Shown here piece by piece: positions 52,479 to 61,276 of a stretch of 64,000 bases of DNA (the first letter of the stretch is position 1; every line of letters begins with the position of its first letter). The stretch is from Pseudofrankia inefficax (GTDB lineage Bacteria; Actinomycetota; Actinomycetes; Frankiales; Frankiaceae), in NCBI RefSeq assembly GCF_000166135.1, contig NC_014666.1, positions 4,154,001 through 4,218,000 on the forward strand, given 5' to 3'. The notes beneath the pieces were generated by a model. The model was not told the DNA's origin and ran no database searches. It saw only the letters and a program-made list of their open reading frames with translations. A program made the position numbers and the translations under genes.

Positions 52479-52610
52479 GGGCGCCACGGTGGGCGGGCGC
52501 CACGGTGGACTGAGCCGGCCCTCGCCAGCTCTCGGCGTCAGGCGCCAAACGCGGGCGTCAGAGCGCCGAAGCCGGACGTCAGACCGCCAGGTCGGGCGTC
52601 AGGCGGTCGC
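52479..52610. repeat. two short direct-repeat series in a gene-free region
   Basis: GGGCGCCACGGTGG occurs at 52479-52492 and again at 52495-52508 (16-base period). About 30 bases on, a unit of the form GGRCGTCAG with period 20-21 occurs four times (CGTCA at 52536, 52556, 52577 and 52597). Confidence 0.7.
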
Positions 52611-52618
52611 GGGCCGCG

Positions 52619-53326
52619 CTACGCCTGCTGCGAGCCGGCGTCCCTGATGACGGAGATCCAGGCGGAGGTCAGCACGGCGATCATCCGCTCGGGGTCCCCG
52701 AGCTGTCCCCGGACGTAACGTTCGAAGAAGCGCCGCAGCGTCGTGAGCAGGATTTCGGCCGTGAGCTCGGCGTCGTCCGGCCGCAGGTTCTCGCGTGCCG
52801 CCAGCAGCGCCTCGGCGAGAATGCGAACCTGCTGCTCGTACCCCTGCTCGACCACGACCCGGATGTCCTGGTCGATGGCCGCGCCGTCCCACAGCGGCGC
52901 GACGAGGTGACGGGCCTGGGGCCAGACCTCCACCTGCCGGTGGAACCAGCCCCGGACGGCGGCCGGCGTGGGGTCGCGCGCGATGGCGCCCAGCTCGCCG
53001 AACATGCCGTCGAAGATGGCCAGGGTCCGCTCGTTCAGCTCGACGAGGATGTCCGTCTTCGTGCGGAAGTGCAGGTAGAACGTGGCCCGGGTGGCGCCCG
53101 CCCGGGAGACGATGTCGTCGATCGTGGTCCGCGCGTACCCCCGCTCGGCGAACTCCAGGACGGCCGAGTCGATGAACCTGGCGCGGGTGAACGCGCGCTG
53201 AGCGGCTCGCAGGCTGCCCTTCCGCGCGGGGCGTGGGTTGGCGGGCGCCACGGCGTCGTCCGCCGGTGCGCTCGGATCGGCAGCCCGACCGTCACCCTGC
53301 GGGCGCGCGGAGGTCGGCCTGGGCAT
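52619..53326 (-). CDS. TetR-family transcriptional regulator
   Basis: 235 residues with a 40-residue Pro/Ala-rich N-terminal extension before the helix-turn-helix (SLRAAQRAFTRARFIDSAVLEFAERGYARTTIDDIVSRAGATRATFYLHF). The start at 53326 (MPRPTSARPQ) has GGAGGTG five bases upstream and leaves the operator-like site outside the gene; in-frame ATGs at 53368 and 53398 are possible. It probably represses itself and the binding protein at 50.8 kb through the shared TGACTRGACAC sites. Confidence 0.85.
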   Translation of the reverse strand: MPRPTSARPQGDGRAADPSAPADDAVAPANPRPARKGSLRAAQRAFTRARFIDSAVLEFAERGYARTTIDDIVSRAGATRATFYLHFRTKTDILVELNERTLAIFDGMFGELGAIARDPTPAAVRGWFHRQVEVWPQARHLVAPLWDGAAIDQDIRVVVEQGYEQQVRILAEALLAARENLRPDDAELTAEILLTTLRRFFERYVRGQLGDPERMIAVLTSAWISVIRDAGSQQA

Positions 53327-53354
53327 CGGGCACCTCCACGCCATCGCTGTCTGC

Positions 53355-53365
53355 TGACTGGACAC
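53355..53365. promoter_or_regulatory. TetR operator half-site, copy 2
   Basis: TGACTGGACAC, 30 bases upstream of the TetR start, within a wider inverted repeat (CTGGA at 53358-53362 with TCCAG at 53376-53380). Confidence 0.5.
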
Positions 53366-53503
53366 CATATTTACCATCCAGACGGCGCGCCGCCTCACGC
53401 TGGTGCGATCCGTACCCGGCGTGCGGGCCGGTCCGGCGCCGGTCTCTTCGTCCCCCTACGGACGCTTGCGCGCGCTAGTCGGCGATGGTAGCTTCCGTCC
53501 AGT

Positions 53504-53513
53504 GTGCTAGCAC
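53504..53513. promoter_or_regulatory. palindrome upstream of the glycosidase operon
   Basis: GTGCTAGCAC, a perfect 10-base palindrome 55 bases before the GH2 start, followed by CACGTG. Its place suggests an operator for the glycoside operon, but no regulator of the usual LacI type is encoded nearby. Confidence 0.4.
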
Positions 53514-53567
53514 GTGATAGTGCGCGGGGCCCGAAGATACATCCCAACAATCGCGACAGGAGAGCCG

Positions 53568-56066
53568 GTGATTCGTCGTTCCTTCAACGAGGGCTGGCTT
53601 TTCCGCCCCAAGGCTGACGCTTTCCTGGACATTCTTGGCCGGGCCGACGCGCCGTGGGAGCCGGTCACGCTGCCGCATGACGCGATGGTGGCGCAGGAAC
53701 GCGACGGCTCCGACACGGCTTCGAGCCAGCGCGGGTACTTCCCAGCCGGGGCCTACGAGTACCGGAAGACCTTCTTCGTCCCGGAAAGCTATCGCGACCA
53801 ACGGGTCCTGGCCGAGTTCGAAGGGGTCTACCGCTACGCCCGGGTCTTCGTGAACGGTGATTTCGCCGGCTGGTGCGCGAACGGCTACACGAATTTCCAC
53901 GTCCAGCTCGACCGGTTCCTCCGGTACGGCGCCGAGAACGAGATCCGGGTCGAGGCGCGCAGCCAGGAGGACACCCGCTGGTACTCCGGCGGCGGGATCT
54001 ACCGCAACGTCAAGCTGATCGTGGGCGGGCTCGTCCACGTCGCGGCCGACGGCGTGCGGATCACGACCCCGGAGATCGACGCCGAGCTGGCCGTGGTCGC
54101 GGTTTCCACCGAGATCCGGAACGTGTCGGCCGTCGGCCGCACCGTCGAGGTCACCACCGAGATCGTCGACGCCGCCGGCGCGGTGGTCGCCACGAGCGTC
54201 GCCCCGGTGACCGTCCATGCCGGCGAGCCGGCGGTGCTGCGACAGCGCCTCGCGGTCGCCGGACCGGAGCTGTGGGATCTCGACCGGCCGTCTCTTTACT
54301 CCTGCCGGACCGCCGTCACCGCCGGCGACGAGGTCCTCGACACGGAGATCAGCCGGTTCGGGATCCGCTCGGTGAGTGTGGACCCGATCCGGGGCCTGCG
54401 GATCAACGGAAACCCGGTCAAGCTGCGCGGCGCGTGTATTCACCACGACAACGGGGTGATCGGCGCCGCGACGGTGGACCGGGCCGAGCACCGCCGGGTC
54501 GAGATCCTCCGGCAGGCCGGCTTCAACGCGATCCGCAGCTCCCACAACCCGGCCAGCAAGGCGCTGCTCGACGCGTGTGACGAGCTGGGCGTCCTCGTCG
54601 TCGACGAGCTGTTCGACGCGTGGACCCGGTCGAAGGTGGGGCTCGACTACGCGGTCGACTTCGCCGAGTGGTGGGAGTCCGACGTCGAGGCGATGGTCGC
54701 GAAGGACTTCAACCACCCCAGCGTCATTCTCTACTCGATCGGCAACGAGATTCCCGAGGTCGGCACCCCGGCCGGCGCCGCGCTCGGCCGCACGATCGCG
54801 GAGAAGGTGCGCGCGCTGGACGGCACCCGGCTGGTCACCAACGCCGTGAACGCGCTGCTGGCGACCGGCCCGGACCTGTTCGCCTCCCTGGGCGACAGGG
54901 CACGGCCCGGCGCGGACGACGGGGCGGAACAGGGCGGCGACGTCAACGACGCGATGACCCGGTTCCGGGAGTACCTGCCCATTCTCATGACCTTCGAGAT
55001 CGTCGGCACGAAGACCGCGGAGGCGATGGCCTACCTGGATGTCGCCGGCTACAACTACCTGGACTCCCGGTACGAGATGGACCGGGCCCTGTTCCCGAAC
55101 CGGGTGATCCTCGGTACCGAGACCTACCCGTCGGACATCGACAAGAACTGGCGGCTGGTCACCGACCACAGTCATGTGATCGGCGACTTCACCTGGACCG
55201 GCTGGGACTATCTCGGCGAGCCGGGAACGGGCCGGATCAGCTACGAGGGCGACGTCGAGTCCGTGGGCGCGCTCAGCCACCAGGGGGGCTACCCCTGGCT
55301 GGCGGCCTGGTGCGGCGACGTCGACCTCACCGGCCACCGGCGGCCCGCGTCCTACTACCGGGAGATCGTGTTCGGCCTGCGGGCCGAGCCCTATCTGGCG
55401 GTGCACCGGCCCGACCGCCACGGCCAGCCGGTGCGGGTCGCGATGCCGTGGTCGTGGAGCGACTCGATCTCCAGCTGGAGCTGGACGGGCCACGAGAGCC
55501 GCCCGATCCGGGTGGATGTCTACGCGGCCGCTGACGAGGTCGAGCTCCTCGTCAACCGACGGTCCGTCGGCCGGGCGCCGGCGGGGGAGAAGAACCGCTT
55601 CACCGCCACCTTCGAGACGGTCTACGAGCCCGGCGAGATCGTCGCCGTCGCCTACACCGACGGCGTGGAGACCGGCCGTACCTCGCTGCGGTCGGCGGCC
55701 GGCGCGGTCCGCCTGGACGTCGCCGTCGACCGGGACCTGATCGCCGCCGACGACGCGGATCTCGCGTTCGTCACCGTGACCCTGGTCGACGGGGCCGGCC
55801 ACCTGTTCAACACCGCGGACCGTCCCGTAGCGGTAGCCGTGACCGGGCCCGGTGCGCTGCTCGGCTTCGGCAGCGCCGATCCCCGGCCGACGGAGAACTT
55901 CTTCGACACCGTTCGCACGACCTTCGACGGCCGGGCCCTGGCCGTGATCCGGCCGACCGGTCCCGGCGCGATCACCGTGTCGGTCACCGCCGAGGGATGC
56001 GAGCCCGCCACCGTCCGCATCGAGGCGCAGGCCGCGTCGCTCGTGCCCGGATTACCCCAATCGTGA
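53568..56066 (+). CDS. glycoside hydrolase family 2 (beta-galactosidase/beta-glucuronidase-like)
   Basis: 832 residues with the GH2 plan: sugar-binding jelly roll (about 1-170), immunoglobulin-like domain, TIM barrel (about 265-560) and beta-sandwich tail domains. The acid/base Glu is in YSIGNEIPEVG and the likely nucleophile Glu in ILGTETYPSD. KLRGACIHHDNG is a GH2 signature. The GTG start at 53568 has AGGAGA upstream; the frame runs back to 53514 across the palindrome. There is no signal peptide, so it acts in the cytoplasm after uptake. It could remove galactose, glucuronic acid or another beta-linked sugar from an aglycone. Confidence 0.9.
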   Translation: MIRRSFNEGWLFRPKADAFLDILGRADAPWEPVTLPHDAMVAQERDGSDTASSQRGYFPAGAYEYRKTFFVPESYRDQRVLAEFEGVYRYARVFVNGDFAGWCANGYTNFHVQLDRFLRYGAENEIRVEARSQEDTRWYSGGGIYRNVKLIVGGLVHVAADGVRITTPEIDAELAVVAVSTEIRNVSAVGRTVEVTTEIVDAAGAVVATSVAPVTVHAGEPAVLRQRLAVAGPELWDLDRPSLYSCRTAVTAGDEVLDTEISRFGIRSVSVDPIRGLRINGNPVKLRGACIHHDNGVIGAATVDRAEHRRVEILRQAGFNAIRSSHNPASKALLDACDELGVLVVDELFDAWTRSKVGLDYAVDFAEWWESDVEAMVAKDFNHPSVILYSIGNEIPEVGTPAGAALGRTIAEKVRALDGTRLVTNAVNALLATGPDLFASLGDRARPGADDGAEQGGDVNDAMTRFREYLPILMTFEIVGTKTAEAMAYLDVAGYNYLDSRYEMDRALFPNRVILGTETYPSDIDKNWRLVTDHSHVIGDFTWTGWDYLGEPGTGRISYEGDVESVGALSHQGGYPWLAAWCGDVDLTGHRRPASYYREIVFGLRAEPYLAVHRPDRHGQPVRVAMPWSWSDSISSWSWTGHESRPIRVDVYAAADEVELLVNRRSVGRAPAGEKNRFTATFETVYEPGEIVAVAYTDGVETGRTSLRSAAGAVRLDVAVDRDLIAADDADLAFVTVTLVDGAGHLFNTADRPVAVAVTGPGALLGFGSADPRPTENFFDTVRTTFDGRALAVIRPTGPGAITVSVTAEGCEPATVRIEAQAASLVPGLPQS

Positions 56067-56076
56067 GGAATCGACG

Positions 56077-58311
56077 ATGACGTCTGACGCCCCACCCGCC
56101 GAGACCGACGCGCCGTCGCGGACGTCGATGGCTGGGATCGCGGCCGAGATGATCGACGCCGAGGCGGAACGCCGCGCCCTGCAGGCGAAGGACGAGCAGG
56201 AGACGCTGTTCGCCGACGACCTGCTGCCCGGCGTCGGCGGCGGGGAGAAGCGCCTGTCGCTGCGGCAGGGGCTGGCCGCCGGCGGGTCGGTGACCTTCCT
56301 GACGCTGATGACGCTCGGCGCCCTGGACGAGCTCGAGTCGGCCACGCTGCAGACGCTTGCGCCGAACATCCGCGACTCGTTCCACCTCAGCGACGGCGCC
56401 ATCACGGTGATCTCGGCGGCGTCGGGGGCCTTCCTGGTGCTCGGCGCGCTGCCGATGGGGTGGCTGGCCGACCGGTTCCGCCGCAGCCGGGTGATCGGCT
56501 GGGCCGGTGTGATCTTCTCGGCGATGGTGTTCGCCTCCGGCCTCGCTGGCAACGCGTTCCTGTTCTTCCTGGCCCGCTTCGGGGTCGGGATCGCGAAGTC
56601 GAGCAACCAGGCGGTCCACGGCTCGCTGCTGGCCGACACCTACCCGATCGGCGTGCGCGGGCGGATCGCCTCGACGAACTACGGGGCAGCCAGAGCCGCG
56701 GGAGCACTGAGCCCGGCGGTAGTCGGCGGTATCGCCGCGCTGGCCGGCGGCGCGGATGGCTGGCGCTGGCCCTATCTGCTGCTCGGTTTCCCGGCCCTGG
56801 CCGTGGCGATCTTCGCGTTCCGGCTGCCCGAGCCGCCCCGGGGCCAGCACGAGATGCAGTCGGTGCTGGGCGAGGTGATCGAGGACGCCAAGCCGCTGCC
56901 GATCTCGATCGAGGCGGCGTTCGCCCGCCTCATGCGGATCCGGACGATCAAGACGTCGATCCTGGCCTTCTCCGCCCTGGGGTTCAGCCTGTTCTCCAGC
57001 GGCGTCCTGCAGAACCTGTGGGCCGACGACCACTTCCACATGTCGACGTTCCAGCGCGGCTTGTGGGGGTCGATCGGCGGCGCGTCGATCCTGCTGGCGC
57101 TGCCGTTCGTCGGGCCGCGCTACGACGACCTGTACCACCGGGAGCCCGCGAAGGCGCTGCGGCTGCTGGGCCTGTGCATCCTGCCCACCGCGGTGCTGCT
57201 GCCGGTCCAGTGGTTCATGCCCAACGGCGTCCTGTTCATGATCGCCGGAATCCCGGGCGTGATGGCGTCGTCGGTGGCGTTCTCGATGATCAGCCCTGTT
57301 CTCCAGTCGGTGACGCCCTACCGGCTGCGCGGGCTCGGCCTGGCGCTCTCGGCGATCTACGTGTTCTTCATCGGGGCCACCGGCGGAGCGCTGCTGTCCG
57401 GCCTGATCAGCAACGCCTACGACCCGCGGGTCGCGGTCCTGGTGATCGGTATCCCGGCCTCGGCGATCGGCGGCTGGCTGATGATCCGCGGTGCCTCGTT
57501 CATCAGGAACGACCTGTCGCTGGTCGTGGCGGACCTGCGCGAGGAGCTGGAGGAGCGCGACCGGCAGGTGGCGGACCCGGCGAACATCCCGCTGCTCCAG
57601 GTCAACAACATCGACTTCTCCTACGGCCACGTCCAGGTGCTGTTCGGGGTCGCCTTCGAGGTCCGCAGGGGAGAGACGCTCGCGCTGCTCGGCACGAACG
57701 GCGCCGGCAAGTCCACCATCCTGAAGGTCATCGCCGGGCTGGGGACGCCGTCGCGGGGCGTCGTACGGATGAACGGCCGCACGATGACCTACGTCTCGCC
57801 GGAACAGCGCGGCCGGTACGGCATTCATCTGCTGCCGGGCGGCAAGGGCGTGTTCGCGTCGATGACGATCCGGGACAACCTGGAGATGGCCGCGTTCCGG
57901 ATGCGCAAGGACACGGCCGACCGCGACCGCCGCTTCGCCTACGTGCTGGACCTGTTCCCGGACCTGGCCGCGCGGCAGAACCAGCGGGCCGGGTCGCTGT
58001 CCGGCGGGCAGCAGCAGATGCTCGCCCTGGCCATGGTCCTGCTGCAGGACCCCGAGGTCCTCCTGATCGACGAGCTGTCGTTGGGCCTGGCCCCGGTGGT
58101 GGTCCAGGATCTGCTGGCCATCGTCGAACGCCTCAAGCGCGACGGAATGACGATCATCATCGTCGAACAGTCCCTCAACATCGCCCTCGCGATCGCCGAC
58201 CGGGCCGTGTTCCTGGAGAAGGGCCAGGTCCGGTTCTCCGGGCCGGCCCGCGAGCTGGCCGAACGCGACGACCTGGCACGGGCCGTGTTCCTGGGCCGGG
58301 AAGGCGGCTGA
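56077..58311 (+). CDS. MFS transporter fused to a LivF-like ABC ATPase
   Basis: 744 residues. Residues about 60-480 are a major-facilitator transporter with many hydrophobic segments and the loop motif GWLADRFRRSR after the second one. Residues about 505-744 are an ABC ATPase: Walker A GTNGAGKST near 538, LSGGQQQM near 640 and Walker B LLIDELSLGLAP near 661, where Leu replaces the usual Pro after DE. The ATPase half matches LivF of branched-chain-amino-acid importers. The two halves are continuous in one frame with no stop or frameshift. It starts 11 bases after the GH2 stop and ends six bases before the LivHMG fusion. Confidence 0.9.
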   Translation: MTSDAPPAETDAPSRTSMAGIAAEMIDAEAERRALQAKDEQETLFADDLLPGVGGGEKRLSLRQGLAAGGSVTFLTLMTLGALDELESATLQTLAPNIRDSFHLSDGAITVISAASGAFLVLGALPMGWLADRFRRSRVIGWAGVIFSAMVFASGLAGNAFLFFLARFGVGIAKSSNQAVHGSLLADTYPIGVRGRIASTNYGAARAAGALSPAVVGGIAALAGGADGWRWPYLLLGFPALAVAIFAFRLPEPPRGQHEMQSVLGEVIEDAKPLPISIEAAFARLMRIRTIKTSILAFSALGFSLFSSGVLQNLWADDHFHMSTFQRGLWGSIGGASILLALPFVGPRYDDLYHREPAKALRLLGLCILPTAVLLPVQWFMPNGVLFMIAGIPGVMASSVAFSMISPVLQSVTPYRLRGLGLALSAIYVFFIGATGGALLSGLISNAYDPRVAVLVIGIPASAIGGWLMIRGASFIRNDLSLVVADLREELEERDRQVADPANIPLLQVNNIDFSYGHVQVLFGVAFEVRRGETLALLGTNGAGKSTILKVIAGLGTPSRGVVRMNGRTMTYVSPEQRGRYGIHLLPGGKGVFASMTIRDNLEMAAFRMRKDTADRDRRFAYVLDLFPDLAARQNQRAGSLSGGQQQMLALAMVLLQDPEVLLIDELSLGLAPVVVQDLLAIVERLKRDGMTIIIVEQSLNIALAIADRAVFLEKGQVRFSGPARELAERDDLARAVFLGREGG

Positions 58312-58316
58312 ACCCC

Positions 58317-61217
58317 ATGGTCATGCCCACCACACAGCTGTGGTTCGACGGACTCGTGACCGGCCTGGTGATCGGCCTGCTGGCCGTCGGCATCGTGCTG
58401 GTGCACCGGTCGACCCGCGTCATCAACTTCGCGGTCGCGAACATGGGCCTGATCGGCTCGGTGCTGTTCGCGCTGCTCGTCGTCCGCTGGCACGTGCCCT
58501 ACTGGATCGGCCTGGTCATCGCCCTGGTCATCGGCGCGGTCTTCGGCGCGATCGTGGACGGCGTCGTGATCCGGCGGCTGTTCAGCGCCCCGCGCGTGAT
58601 CGTGCTGGTCGCGACCGTCGGCGTGGCGCAGCTCGCCCAGACGATCGTCCTGGCGCTGCCCAAGATGGACGACAACGTCACGGACTCCTACCCGGTGCCG
58701 TGGGGCGGGACCTGGTCCCCGGTGCACGGCCTGCGGATCACCGGGGCCGCGCTGAGCGTCGTCGTCGCGGTGCCCCTGGTCGCGCTCGCGCTGGGGCTGT
58801 TCCTGAGCCGGACCGCGCTGGGCAAGGCGGTCGCGGCGTCGGCCGACAACCCGGAGCTCGCCCGCCTGCAGGGCATCAGCCCGAAGGCGGTCTCCACCGC
58901 GGTCTGGGCGGCGGCGGGGCTGATCGGCACCCTGTGCCTGATCCTGATCTCCGCGCAGAACCAGTCGCTCACCCAGCTCACCACGCTCGGGCCGACAACC
59001 CTGCTGCGCGCCCTGGCCGCCGCGGTGATCGCCCGGATGACCTCGCTGCGGGCCGCCCTGGCCGCCGGGGTGTTCCTCGGCCTGCTGCAGACCGTCATCC
59101 AGTTCAACTGGCTGGACACCCCGGGCCTCACCGAGGCGATCATCCTGCTGCTGGTGCTGGCCGCGGTGTTCCTGGCCAGCCGGGGCCGCGACGTCGAGGC
59201 GTCGTCGTTCTCGTTCGCCCCGAAGGTCCGGCCCATTCCGGACCGGCTGCGCGGGACCTGGTGGGTCCGCTACGCCGAGCGCACCCCGCTGCTGCTGTTC
59301 GGCCTGCTCGCCGTCATCCTGCCGCTGCTGGTGACCCAGCCGTCCCGGCAGCTGCTCTACACGGTGATCCTCGGCTACGCGATCTGCGGCGCCTCGGTCA
59401 CGGTCCTCACCGGCTGGGCCGGCCAGCTGTCGCTGGGGCAGATGGCGTTCGCCGGGATCGGCGCGCTCGTCGCCGCCGCCCTCGACCGGGGCACCCAGCT
59501 GACGTTCGGGTCGACCACCGTGTCGCTCAACGCGCTGCCGTTCCCTGCGGCCGTCGCGATCGCGGCGCTCGTCGCCGCGGTGGTCGCCGGGGTCGTCGGG
59601 GTCGGCGCGTTACGCGTGCGCGGCCTGCTGCTGGCGGTCTCGACGTTCGCGTTCGCCGTCGCCGCCGACCAGTACCTCTACCGCCTGTCGTTCCTGCACG
59701 ACACCGACGCGACCACCGCGACGTTCCCCCGCACGACCGTGTTCGGCATCGACGTCTCCGGGCAGCGCGCCTACTACTACCTCGTGCTGATCGTCACGGT
59801 GGTCGTGCTCGCCGTGGTCGCCCGGCTGCGCCGCTCGGGCGTGGGGCGCACGACGATCGGCGTCCGGGACAACCCCGCGACCGCCGCGGCCTACACGGTC
59901 AACGCGACCCGGGTGAAGCTGCGGGCGTTCGCGCTGGCCGGCGGGATCGCCGGCGTCGGGGGAGCACTGCTCGCCGCGGCCGGCCAGTCGGTGCCCTACG
60001 CGGACAAGTACTTCCTGTCCGCCGACTCGCTGGTCATCGTCTCCGTCGTCGTCATCGGCGGTCTGGGCTCGGTCACCGGGCCGGTCCTCGGCGCGCTGTG
60101 GGTCATCGGCCTGCCCAGCTTCTTCCCGGGCAACAAGGTCGTCCCGCTGCTGACGTCCAGCCTGGGCCTGCTCGTCCTGCTGCTGTACTTCCCGGGCGGG
60201 CTGGTCCAGCTCGGGTACAGCGCCCGCGACGCGCTGCTGTCCTGGGCCGACCGGCGCCTCGGCGGCACGCCCGCGACGAAGGCGACCACGACGGCACCGC
60301 CCGCGCTGACCCGGTCCGCCCGCCCGGCCGCGGCCGTCGACACGCCGATCCTGCGGGCCGCCGACGTGCGGGTCCGCTTCTTCGGGCGCACCGTCGTCGA
60401 CGCCGTCTCGCTGCGGGTGAACCCGGGCGAGATCGTCGGTCTCATCGGCGCCAACGGGGCCGGGAAGTCCACCCTGATGAACGCCATCGGCGGCTACGTC
60501 CCGTCGACCGGCGCGGTCGAGTTGCTCGGCCGCGACCTGACCGGTGACGGCGCGGCCGCGCGGGCCCGGGCCGGCCTCGGCCGGACCTTCCAGGCCGCGA
60601 CGCTGTTCCCCGAGCTGACCGTCCGCGAGACCGTCCAGGTCGCGCTGGAGGCGCGTGGCCGCACGGGGCTGCTCGCCACCGCGCTGCACCTGCCGCACAC
60701 GTTCACCCGGGAGCGGGCGAAGCGCTCGGACGCCGACGAACTGATCGGCTTCCTCGGCCTCGGCCGCTACGCCGACGCGTTCATCGGCGACCTGTCGACC
60801 GGCACCCGGCGCATCGTCGAGCTCGCCGGCCTGCTCGCGCTGGACGCCCGGCTGCTCTGCCTGGACGAGCCCACCGCCGGGGTGGCCCAACGCGAGACCG
60901 AGGCCTTCGGCCCGCTCATCCAGGAGATCCGCCGCGAGCTCGACGCCTCGATGATCGTCATCGAGCACGACATGCCGCTGATCATGAACATCTCCGACCG
61001 CGTCTACTGCCTGGAGACCGGCGGCGTCATCGCCGAGGGCGAGCCCGACGCGGTCCGTAACAACCCCAAGGTCGTCGCGAGCTATCTCGGCACCGACGAA
61101 CGGGCCATCACCCGCAGCGGAGCCGCCCCGTCGGCCGCGGCGGGCCCGACGCCCGGGCCGGGCGAGGAGTCCCAGCCGCCGGCCCGGCCCGAGAGCGAGC
61201 CCAGCGTTCCCGCCTGA
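58317..61217 (+). CDS. LivH-LivM-LivG fusion: two permeases and an ABC ATPase in one chain
   Basis: 966 residues. About 1-290 is a LivH-like permease (LVTGLVIGLLAVGIVLVHRS, VINFAVANMG). About 315-640 is a LivM-like permease (VTVLTGWAGQLSLGQMAFAGIGALV). About 675-930 is a LivG-like ATPase with GANGAGKST near 712, DLSTGTRR signature and LLCLDEPTAGV Walker B. The C-terminal 40 residues are Pro/Gly/Ser-rich. ATG 58317 (or 58323) is six bases after the previous stop. With the ATPase on the MFS fusion and the binding protein downstream it makes a complete importer from three chains. Confidence 0.92.
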   Translation: MVMPTTQLWFDGLVTGLVIGLLAVGIVLVHRSTRVINFAVANMGLIGSVLFALLVVRWHVPYWIGLVIALVIGAVFGAIVDGVVIRRLFSAPRVIVLVATVGVAQLAQTIVLALPKMDDNVTDSYPVPWGGTWSPVHGLRITGAALSVVVAVPLVALALGLFLSRTALGKAVAASADNPELARLQGISPKAVSTAVWAAAGLIGTLCLILISAQNQSLTQLTTLGPTTLLRALAAAVIARMTSLRAALAAGVFLGLLQTVIQFNWLDTPGLTEAIILLLVLAAVFLASRGRDVEASSFSFAPKVRPIPDRLRGTWWVRYAERTPLLLFGLLAVILPLLVTQPSRQLLYTVILGYAICGASVTVLTGWAGQLSLGQMAFAGIGALVAAALDRGTQLTFGSTTVSLNALPFPAAVAIAALVAAVVAGVVGVGALRVRGLLLAVSTFAFAVAADQYLYRLSFLHDTDATTATFPRTTVFGIDVSGQRAYYYLVLIVTVVVLAVVARLRRSGVGRTTIGVRDNPATAAAYTVNATRVKLRAFALAGGIAGVGGALLAAAGQSVPYADKYFLSADSLVIVSVVVIGGLGSVTGPVLGALWVIGLPSFFPGNKVVPLLTSSLGLLVLLLYFPGGLVQLGYSARDALLSWADRRLGGTPATKATTTAPPALTRSARPAAAVDTPILRAADVRVRFFGRTVVDAVSLRVNPGEIVGLIGANGAGKSTLMNAIGGYVPSTGAVELLGRDLTGDGAAARARAGLGRTFQAATLFPELTVRETVQVALEARGRTGLLATALHLPHTFTRERAKRSDADELIGFLGLGRYADAFIGDLSTGTRRIVELAGLLALDARLLCLDEPTAGVAQRETEAFGPLIQEIRRELDASMIVIEHDMPLIMNISDRVYCLETGGVIAEGEPDAVRNNPKVVASYLGTDERAITRSGAAPSAAAGPTPGPGEESQPPARPESEPSVPA

Positions 61218-61276
61218 GCCGCCGCGCCGCCGTCCGCCCGCACGAATCCACCCACGCCTGTGATCAGGAGCAGAAC

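Larger units (their letters stand above)
52019..52618. promoter_or_regulatory. gene-free region with an operator half-site and short tandem repeats
   Basis: 600 bases between the binding protein and the end of the TetR gene. It contains GTGTCTAGTCA at 52290-52300 and, further right (52479-52610), two series of short direct repeats described in the findings. No gene is supported. Confidence 0.5.

Noticed and set aside
53475-55802. 775-residue minus-strand frame opposite the GH2 gene
   Set aside because: It lies antisense to a complete glycosidase, has no recognisable domain and reads as a shadow frame.
55984-57828. 614-residue minus-strand frame opposite the MFS-ABC gene
   Set aside because: It consists of charged, repetitive shadow sequence opposite a conserved transporter.
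56460-58316. Upstream extension of the LivHMG chain to position 56460
   Set aside because: That part is an alternative frame within the MFS-ABC gene; the ATG at 58317 begins the first permease helix.
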